From NCBI GenBank assembly GCA_023431245.1, contig JAEYXO010000351.1, positions 1-5,324 on the forward strand: a stretch of DNA of 5,324 nucleotides, given 5' to 3'. A program made the position numbers and the translations under genes. The notes under the pieces are model-generated. The model saw only the letters and a list, made by a program, of their open reading frames with translations, was not told the DNA's origin and did not search any database. This DNA comes from Pseudomonadota bacterium (GTDB taxonomy: Bacteria > Pseudomonadota > Gammaproteobacteria > Burkholderiales > SG8-41). This document shows positions 1 to 5,324 of the stretch, piece after piece (position 1 is the first letter of the stretch; each line of letters opens with the position of its first letter).

Positions 1-1
1 C

Positions 2-1309
2 ACGGTCGGCGGACGCATCATGCTCAAGCGGGTGATGGGCAAGGCCAGTTTCGCCACCATCCAGGACATGAGCGGACGCATCCAGGTCTATGTCTCGGTC
101 GACGATACCGGCGCCGAGGCCCTGGAATCCTTCAAGCACTACGACATCGGCGACATCATCGGCGTCGAGGGCACGCTGTTCAAGACGCAGAAGGGCGAGC
201 TCACGGTGCGCGCGAAAAAACTGCGCCTGCTGACCAAATCGCTGCGCCCGCTGCCCGAAAAGTTCCACGGCCTCACCGACCAGGAGCTGAAATACCGCCA
301 GCGCTACGTCGACCTGATCGTCAACGCCGACACCCGCGCGGTGTTCGCCAGGCGCTCGCAGATCGTGCAGTCGGTGCGCAGCACGCTGATCGACGACGGT
401 TTCCTCGAAGTCGAGACGCCGATGATGCACCCCATCCCCGGAGGCGCCGCGGCACGCCCCTTCAAGACCCACCACAATGCGCTGGACATGGAACTCTACC
501 TGCGCATCGCGCCCGAGCTCTATCTCAAGCGCCTGGTGGTCGGCGGCCTGGAAAAGGTGTTCGAGGTCAACCGCAATTTCCGCAACGAGGGCATGTCGAC
601 CCGGCACAATCCGGAATTCACGATGCTCGAGTTCTATGCCGCATACTGGCGCTACGAACAGTTGATGAGCTTCATCGAAGGCATGCTGCGCCGCGCCGCC
701 GAAACGGTGACCGGCAGCGCGATCGTCCAGTACCAGGGCAGGACCATCGACTTCGCGAAGCCTTTCGAGCGCCTGACCATCACCGGCGCGATAAAGAAAT
801 ACCGCCCGGACATCAAGGATGACGAACTTGCCAGCCGCGAACGCATCGTCAGCCGCCTCAACGCGATGAAAGTGCCGTTCCGCGAGCACGACGGCCTTGG
901 CGGCCTGCAGCTGACGCTGTTTGAAGCCACCGCCGAAGCCCAGCTCTTCGATCCGACCTTCATCATCGACTATCCGGCCGAAGTGTCACCGCTGGCCCGC
1001 CGCAGCGACAGCAATCCGGACATCACCGAACGCTTCGAACTGTTCATCGCCGGCCGCGAGATCGCCAACGGCTTCTCCGAGCTGAACGATCCCGAGGACC
1101 AGGCCGCCCGCTTCATGGAACAGGTCAAACAGAAGGACGCCGGCGACCACGAAGCCATGCATTACGACGCCGACTACATCCGCGCGCTGGAATACGGCCT
1201 GCCGCCGACCGGCGGCGCCGGCATCGGCATCGACCGCCTGGTCATGCTGCTGACCGACAGCCCCTCGATCCGCGACGTGATCCTGTTTCCGCATATGCGG
1301 CCGGAGTGA
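2..1309 (+). CDS. lysS: Lysine--tRNA ligase, class II (5' end missing)
   Basis: This enzyme charges tRNA-Lys with lysine in the cytoplasm, using ATP (EC 6.1.1.6). The reading frame is open from base 2, so the start lies outside the window. About 435 codons are visible against roughly 500 in the family, so perhaps 65-70 N-terminal residues are missing. The visible N-terminal part (to about base 260) is the OB-fold anticodon-binding domain (MLKRVMGKASFATIQD). The class II catalytic core follows. Motif 1 is around 403-456 (FLEVETPMMHPIPGGAAARP). Motif 2 is around 553-632, with the NRNFRNEG and RHNPEFTMLEF segments that bind ATP and the acceptor end. Motif 3 is around 1222-1290 (GIGIDRLVMLLTDSPSIRDV). 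All signature residues look intact. The gene ends TGA at 1307-1309, and no intrinsic terminator follows, so transcription may continue into the next genes. Identification is secure; only the 5' end and promoter are unknown. Confidence 0.97.
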   Translation, partial: TVGGRIMLKRVMGKASFATIQDMSGRIQVYVSVDDTGAEALESFKHYDIGDIIGVEGTLFKTQKGELTVRAKKLRLLTKSLRPLPEKFHGLTDQELKYRQRYVDLIVNADTRAVFARRSQIVQSVRSTLIDDGFLEVETPMMHPIPGGAAARPFKTHHNALDMELYLRIAPELYLKRLVVGGLEKVFEVNRNFRNEGMSTRHNPEFTMLEFYAAYWRYEQLMSFIEGMLRRAAETVTGSAIVQYQGRTIDFAKPFERLTITGAIKKYRPDIKDDELASRERIVSRLNAMKVPFREHDGLGGLQLTLFEATAEAQLFDPTFIIDYPAEVSPLARRSDSNPDITERFELFIAGREIANGFSELNDPEDQAARFMEQVKQKDAGDHEAMHYDADYIRALEYGLPPTGGAGIGIDRLVMLLTDSPSIRDVILFPHMRPE

Positions 1310-1349
1310 AAATGGTTTGTCCCTCGTGCCTGCGCGGAAAGAATCATCC

Positions 1350-1383
1350 CCACCGTTCGTCCTGAGCCTGTCGAAGGACGAAT
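1350..1383 (+). repeat. Left copy of a 34-bp REP-like palindromic repeat
   Basis: The copy contains a hairpin with a perfect 8-bp stem, TTCGTCCT (1356-1363) pairing with AGGACGAA (1375-1382), around an 11-base loop (1364-1374). A CCACCG flank (1350-1355) lies outside the stem on one side only, which gives the repeat an orientation. It matches the reverse complement of the copy at 1681-1714 at 30 of 34 positions. It sits just upstream of the nuclease start codon, and its 3' arm carries the likely ribosome binding site. There is no U-tract after the stem, so it is not an obvious terminator for lysS. Confidence 0.85.
1374..1378 (+). promoter_or_regulatory. Likely ribosome binding site of the nuclease, inside the hairpin arm
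   Basis: AAGGA at 1374-1378 lies 11 bases before the ATG at 1390, a little further than ideal. It is the only Shine-Dalgarno-like sequence near that start. Four of its five bases (1375-1378) belong to the 3' arm of the left palindrome, so folding of the hairpin in the mRNA would hide it. Confidence 0.5.
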
Positions 1384-1389
1384 TGCCGC

Positions 1390-1680
1390 ATGAGCTTCTG
1401 GGTATACATGCTGCAATGTGCCGATGACTCCTACTACGTCGGACACACCGAGAACCTGGATATCCGAATCCGGCAGCACAACAGCCGGCAGGTCGGCGGC
1501 TACACGGCATCACGCCTTCCGGTAAAGCTGGTTTTTTCACAGGATCACCCCACCCGCGAGGATGCATTGTCAGCAGAACGCCGGATCAAAGGCTGGTCGC
1601 GTGCAAAGAAGGAGGCCCTGATTCGTGGTGATTGGGCTGAAATTTCGCGTTTGGCAAAAAGCAGATCCCGCGGGATTTAG
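1390..1680 (+). CDS. Small single-domain GIY-YIG endonuclease (YhbQ/UPF0213-like)
   Basis: This 96-residue protein is essentially only a GIY-YIG nuclease domain, the fold used by UvrC and I-TevI to cut one DNA strand with a metal ion. The first motif is VYM (residues 5-7, in place of GIY) and the second is YVG (16-18). R26 and H30, four residues apart as in I-TevI R27/H31, fit the catalytic Arg and His. E63 in AERRIKGW fits the metal-binding Glu. All expected active-site residues are therefore present. No DNA-binding domain is attached, so target choice must come from the domain itself or a partner. The basic C-terminal end (SRAKKEALIRGDW) is, from memory, strongly conserved in this group. 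By hand count the gene is about 56% GC, lower than its neighbours, and it is enclosed by inverted palindromic repeats, which together hint at horizontal arrival. The in vivo role of such stand-alone proteins is not established; repair, repeat processing or mobility are all possible. Confidence 0.88.
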   Translation: MSFWVYMLQCADDSYYVGHTENLDIRIRQHNSRQVGGYTASRLPVKLVFSQDHPTREDALSAERRIKGWSRAKKEALIRGDWAEISRLAKSRSRGI

Positions 1681-1714
1681 ACTCGCCCTTCGACAAGCTC
1701 AGGGCGAACGGTGG
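1681..1714 (-). repeat. Right copy of the 34-bp REP-like palindromic repeat, inverted
   Basis: The copy contains a hairpin with a perfect 7-bp stem, TCGCCCT (1683-1689) pairing with AGGGCGA (1701-1707), around an 11-base loop (1690-1700). Its CCACCG flank reads on the - strand (1709-1714), so it points opposite to the left copy. Compared with the left copy, one stem pair is changed on both sides (T:A to C:G), one loop base differs, and one position near the inner end differs. It begins on the base after the nuclease stop codon. It overlaps the possible GTG start (1711) of the next gene and supplies the Shine-Dalgarno-like bases for the ATG at 1720. Confidence 0.85.
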
Positions 1715-1715
1715 A
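1710..1715 (+). promoter_or_regulatory. Ribosome binding site supporting the ATG start at 1720
   Basis: GGTGGA at 1710-1715 stands 4 bases before the ATG at 1720 and is mostly made of the outer end of the right palindromic repeat. A competing reading uses AGGG at 1701-1704, in the hairpin arm, for the GTG at 1711. The two starts are in frame and differ by three residues, so the sequence alone does not settle it. Confidence 0.4.
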
Positions 1716-1719
1716 AAAA

Positions 1720-3690
<1,971 letters not shown>

Positions 3691-3696
<6 letters not shown>

Positions 3697-3729
3697 TCAC
3701 GATGCGGCGTGAACTGCGCCGCATCAGGC
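3691..3729 (+). terminator. Strong hairpin at the end of aacS, without a U-tract
   Basis: GATGCGGCG (3701-3709) pairs perfectly with CGCCGCATC (3717-3725) around a 7-base loop. An outer pairing of GCCTGAT (3691-3697) with ATCAGGC (3723-3729) extends or competes with it; the stop codon (3694-3696) lies in the outer arm. No run of T follows, so intrinsic termination is doubtful. It may act as a weak or Rho-assisted end, or protect the mRNA 3' end. Confidence 0.4.
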
Positions 3730-3730
3730 C

Positions 3731-3747
3731 TGTAACGCTTTGTAACG
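3731..3747 (+). promoter_or_regulatory. Tandem TGTAACG direct repeat, possible response-regulator site
   Basis: TGTAACG occurs twice (3731-3737 and 3741-3747), with starts exactly 10 bases apart. Head-to-tail half-sites one helical turn apart are the typical binding layout of OmpR/PhoB-family regulators such as CpxR. It lies about 80-95 bases before the glycine-zipper start codon. The assignment to a regulator family is inference from spacing only. Confidence 0.4.
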
Positions 3748-3748
3748 G

Positions 3749-3764
3749 CGTGACATTGTTCACA
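3749..3764 (+). promoter_or_regulatory. CRP/FNR-like palindrome upstream of the glycine-zipper gene
   Basis: CGTGA-N6-TCACA matches the CRP consensus TGTGA-N6-TCACA at 9 of 10 defined positions. It begins two bases after the tandem TGTAACG repeat. TTCACA at 3759-3764 could instead be read as a -35 element, but a -10 candidate (TAGGAT, 3786-3791) lies 21 bases further on, too far for a good promoter. A chance match cannot be excluded from one site. Confidence 0.35.
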
Positions 3765-3812
3765 CACGCCGCCTCCGTACCGGATTAGGATGTCGCCACC
3801 TTCTTTTGAAGA

Positions 3813-3818
3813 GAGGAG
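3813..3818 (+). promoter_or_regulatory. Ribosome binding site fixing the glycine-zipper gene start
   Basis: GAGGAG at 3813-3818 is a strong Shine-Dalgarno sequence. It stands 7 bases from the ATG at 3826 but only 1 base from the in-frame ATG at 3820, and it lies downstream of the in-frame ATG at 3790. It therefore selects 3826. Confidence 0.75.
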
Positions 3819-3825
3819 CATGACC

Positions 3826-4452
3826 ATGCAGGAAACGAAAAAAATCAATCCGCTGATTGCGCTGGCCGCAGTCTCCGTGACGCTGTTCAGCCTGGTCGGC
3901 ATCGCCGTGATGACCGGCGTGATGCCGAGCTCGCTGTCGAAGAGCAGCGATACGGCGCTGGAAGCCGCGGCACCCAAGGCGCCGGAAAAACAATCCGCCA
4001 AAGCCGGGACTGACACCACCGCCGCGCCGAAAGCGCCGGCCAAGGCCGCTGCCGCAAAAGCGCCGGCGCAGACGGCCTCCGCGACCCCGCGGCCGGAACC
4101 CGCCAAGGCTGCGCCGGTCTGCGGCAACTGCGGTGTGGTCGCCAGCGTGGACACGGTCAAGCTGCAGGGTGAAGGTTCGGGCCTCGGCGCAGTGGCCGGT
4201 GGCGTGGTCGGCGGCCTGCTCGGCTACCAGGTCGGCGGCGGCTCCGGCAAGAAAATCGCCACCGTGGCCGGTGCGGCCGGCGGCGCCTATGCCGGACACC
4301 AGGCCGAAAAACACCTGAAGTCGACGGTGCGTTACGACGTCACGGTGAAAATGGATGACGGCTCGACACAGACCTTCTCCTATGACTCGCAGCCCGCGTT
4401 CCAGGCCGGGAGCAAGGTGCGCGTGGTCAACGGCACGCTGACCGCGGGCTGA
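3826..4452 (+). CDS. Membrane-anchored glycine-zipper 2TM (17 kDa antigen-type) envelope protein
   Basis: The 208-residue protein starts with a short charged segment (QETKK) and a single hydrophobic stretch at about residues 6-30. It looks like an uncleaved signal anchor; there is no lipobox cysteine, unlike SlyB-type lipoproteins. A low-complexity linker rich in Ala, Lys and Pro follows (about 42-97), suited to crossing the periplasm. Next comes a CGNC motif (C99, C102), then a glycine-rich zipper at about 115-155 with GxxxG-type spacing (GAVAGGVVGGLLG, then GAAGGAYAG). The C-terminal end (about 163-208) is a short predicted beta-rich part ending in VRVVNGTL. This order fits the Rick_17kDa_Anti/glycine-zipper 2TM family, whose members associate with the outer membrane or peptidoglycan. 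Exact function is unknown. Longer in-frame starts exist at 3790 and 3820, but the ribosome binding site favours 3826. It appears monocistronic, with its own control region and terminator. The two cysteines could form a disulfide or bind a metal. Confidence 0.85.
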   Translation: MQETKKINPLIALAAVSVTLFSLVGIAVMTGVMPSSLSKSSDTALEAAAPKAPEKQSAKAGTDTTAAPKAPAKAAAAKAPAQTASATPRPEPAKAAPVCGNCGVVASVDTVKLQGEGSGLGAVAGGVVGGLLGYQVGGGSGKKIATVAGAAGGAYAGHQAEKHLKSTVRYDVTVKMDDGSTQTFSYDSQPAFQAGSKVRVVNGTLTAG

Positions 4453-4470
4453 CCGCCAGATCCCGAACAC

Positions 4471-4497
4471 AAGGCGCCCGATGGGCGCCTTTTTTTT
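4471..4497 (+). terminator. Rho-independent terminator after the glycine-zipper gene
   Basis: AAGGCGCCC (4471-4479) and GGGCGCCTT (4483-4491) form a perfect 9-bp stem with a 3-base GAT loop. A run of eight T (4490-4497) overlaps the end of the stem. It lies 18 bases after the stop codon and separates this gene from the copper pump. Confidence 0.93.
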
Positions 4498-4540
4498 GGA
4501 ACTTGACGACCAAGGCCACTGCCGGCTCATACCCGGATAA

Positions 4541-4568
4541 TTCACAACTATTTGTTTTCATTGATAAT
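4541..4568 (+). promoter_or_regulatory. Candidate sigma-70 promoter upstream of the copper ATPase
   Basis: TTCACA (4541-4546, 5 of 6 to the -35 consensus) and GATAAT (4563-4568, 5 of 6 to the -10) are 16 bases apart in a locally AT-rich stretch. Transcription would start near 4575 and give a leader of about 50 bases containing the CsoR-type palindrome. It competes with the promoter candidate at 4591-4619. Confidence 0.4.
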
Positions 4569-4590
4569 TTTATAAAAATCAGCTGGCAGC

Positions 4591-4619
4591 TTGCTTCATA
4601 TACCCCATAGGGGTATAGT
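4591..4619 (+). promoter_or_regulatory. Candidate copA promoter overlapping the operator
   Basis: TTGCTT (4591-4596, 3 of 6 to the -35 consensus) and TATAGT (4614-4619, 5 of 6 to the -10) are exactly 17 bases apart. The palindrome at 4599-4617 fills the spacer and overlaps the -10, as expected for steric repression. The predicted start of transcription falls at about 4626-4627, which is the ATG itself, so the message would be leaderless. Confidence 0.5.
4599..4617 (+). promoter_or_regulatory. CsoR-family operator
   Basis: TATACCCC (4599-4606) and GGGGTATA (4610-4617) are perfect inverted arms around an ATA centre. Operators of CsoR/RcnR-family metal sensors have this layout, with C-runs and G-runs facing each other inside flanking TA steps. 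A copper-exporting ATPase gene follows directly, so control by a Cu(I)-responsive CsoR that releases the DNA when copper binds is the natural reading. No csoR gene is in the window, and the regulator's identity is inference. Confidence 0.75.
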
Positions 4620-4626
4620 TGCCGGC

Positions 4627-5324
4627 ATGAACAAGCCATCTGCCACTGCTGCCGCGGTGATCGACCTCCCGGTCACCGGCATGACCTGCGCGGCCTGCGC
4701 CGCGCGCATCGAAAAAAACCTGAACCGGCTGCCTGAAGTCCGGGCCGCGGTCAATTTCGCGACCGAAAAAGCGCACATCGAATATCCGGCGGGCCGCATC
4801 ACCACAGCCCAGCTGATCGAGGCGGTGCGCAAGGCCGGTTACGACGCGCAACTGCCGGCCGCGGACGGCGACGCCGCACGCAAGGCCGAGCGGCTTGCCG
4901 CCTACCGCAGGGACCTGCGGCTGTTCACGGCCTCCGCGCTGCTGACACTGCCCTTCCTCGCGCTGATGCTGTACATGCTCACCGGCGCCCACCACGCCGC
5001 ATGGTTTCCGCCACTGGCGCAGTTGCTGGTCGCCACACCGGTGCAGTTCTGGATCGGCAGCCGCTTCTACACCGGCGCGTACCATGCATTGCGCGGCGGC
5101 GGCGCCAACATGGACGTGCTGATCGCGCTCGGCACCAGCGTGGCGTATTTCTACAGCGCAGCCGTGGTGCTGCTCGGGCTCGACGGCCACCTCTATTTCG
5201 AAGCCTCGGCCAGCATCATCACGCTGGTGTTCCTCGGCAAGCTGCTGGAATCGCGCGCCCGCGCCCGCGCCTCCTCGGCGATCGAGGAACTGCTGAGGCT
5301 GCAGCCGCAGACCGCGCGCATCGA
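4627..5324 (+). CDS. copA: Cu(I)-exporting P1B-type ATPase (3' end missing)
   Basis: The visible 232 codons are the N-terminal third of a copper-translocating P-type ATPase, an inner-membrane pump that uses ATP to move Cu(I) out of the cytoplasm. An HMA metal-binding domain spans about residues 12-76, with GMTCAAC carrying C21 and C24. Transmembrane segments follow at about 98-118 and 127-145. The NMDVLIALGTSVAY segment (from N161) and FEASASIITLVFLGKLLE (from about 191) are hallmark CopA sequences. The TGE, CPC and DKTGT motifs lie beyond the window, so metal specificity rests on the HMA domain, these segments and the operator. The ATG at 4627 is chosen because the next in-frame ATG (4681) is the Met of GMTC inside the HMA domain. 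No Shine-Dalgarno sequence is visible before 4627, which fits a leaderless message. A single HMA domain is seen. A silver-transporting member of the same family is possible. Confidence 0.92.
   Translation, partial: MNKPSATAAAVIDLPVTGMTCAACAARIEKNLNRLPEVRAAVNFATEKAHIEYPAGRITTAQLIEAVRKAGYDAQLPAADGDAARKAERLAAYRRDLRLFTASALLTLPFLALMLYMLTGAHHAAWFPPLAQLLVATPVQFWIGSRFYTGAYHALRGGGANMDVLIALGTSVAYFYSAAVVLLGLDGHLYFEASASIITLVFLGKLLESRARARASSAIEELLRLQPQTARI

Larger units (their letters stand above)
1350..1714 (+). mobile_element. Candidate GIY-YIG nuclease unit bounded by inverted REP-like palindromes
   Basis: Two 34-bp palindromic repeats in inverted orientation enclose a single small nuclease gene, giving a compact unit of about 365 bp between lysS and the acetoacetyl-CoA synthetase gene. 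The left copy ends 6 bases before the nuclease start codon. The right copy begins on the base after its stop codon, so almost nothing but gene and repeats is present. I see no transposase and no convincing target-site duplication next to the outer ends, so this is not a classical insertion sequence. Sequences close to this palindrome are, from memory, dispersed in many proteobacterial genomes as REP-like elements. That the unit moves, or that the nuclease acts on the repeats, is inference. The boundaries are the outer limits of repeat identity and could be off if a longer element exists. Confidence 0.45.

Noticed and set aside
1310..1385. Left palindrome as the intrinsic terminator of lysS
   Set aside because: The stem is followed by ATTGCCGC rather than a T-run, and its loop is long, so it does not fit a Rho-independent terminator.
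3790..3792. Upstream in-frame ATG for the glycine-zipper gene
   Set aside because: It has no ribosome binding site, and the strong GAGGAG lies downstream of it and fits the ATG at 3826.
4579..5190. 203-codon - strand open frame opposite the start of the copper ATPase
   Set aside because: It is antisense to an obvious CopA N terminus with an HMA motif, and it also crosses the operator and promoter.

Overview
The window looks like chromosomal DNA from a GC-rich proteobacterium. A betaproteobacterium, or a related gammaproteobacterium, is my best guess from the LysS and acetoacetyl-CoA synthetase sequences and the overall style. This is inference; no rRNA or other decisive marker is present. 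All five recognisable genes lie on the + strand, and the two outer ones are cut by the window edges.

Layout: (1) The 3' part of lysS, class II lysyl-tRNA synthetase, runs to 1309. (2) A small element of about 365 bp follows at 1350-1714. It is a 96-residue GIY-YIG nuclease gene bounded by two inverted copies of a 34-bp palindromic, REP-like repeat. (3) A full-length acetoacetyl-CoA synthetase gene follows, and its translation start lies against or inside the right-hand repeat. (4) A 129-bp intergenic region holds a hairpin, a tandem 10-bp-spaced direct repeat and a CRP/FNR-like palindrome. (5) It leads into a gene for a membrane-anchored glycine-zipper (17 kDa antigen-type) envelope protein, which ends at a textbook intrinsic terminator. 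(6) An AT-rich promoter region carries a perfect CsoR-type palindrome (TATACCCC-ATA-GGGGTATA). (7) The 5' third of a CopA-type Cu(I)-exporting P1B ATPase runs off the right edge.

The genes do not form one pathway. LysS is housekeeping. Acetoacetyl-CoA synthetase activates acetoacetate for ketone-body or polyhydroxyalkanoate-linked metabolism. The glycine-zipper protein and the copper pump belong to the envelope and stress side of physiology, each with its own control region.

The most interesting part is the nuclease-plus-repeat unit. The two repeats match at 30 of 34 positions. One pair of differences is compensatory and keeps the hairpin stem. The left hairpin also holds the only Shine-Dalgarno-like sequence I can see for the nuclease. 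Together this suggests a compact, possibly mobile unit in which a GIY-YIG enzyme is coupled to a dispersed palindrome. No tRNA, rRNA, CRISPR array, IS element or phage gene is visible, and no stretch of more than 300 bases lacks a gene.
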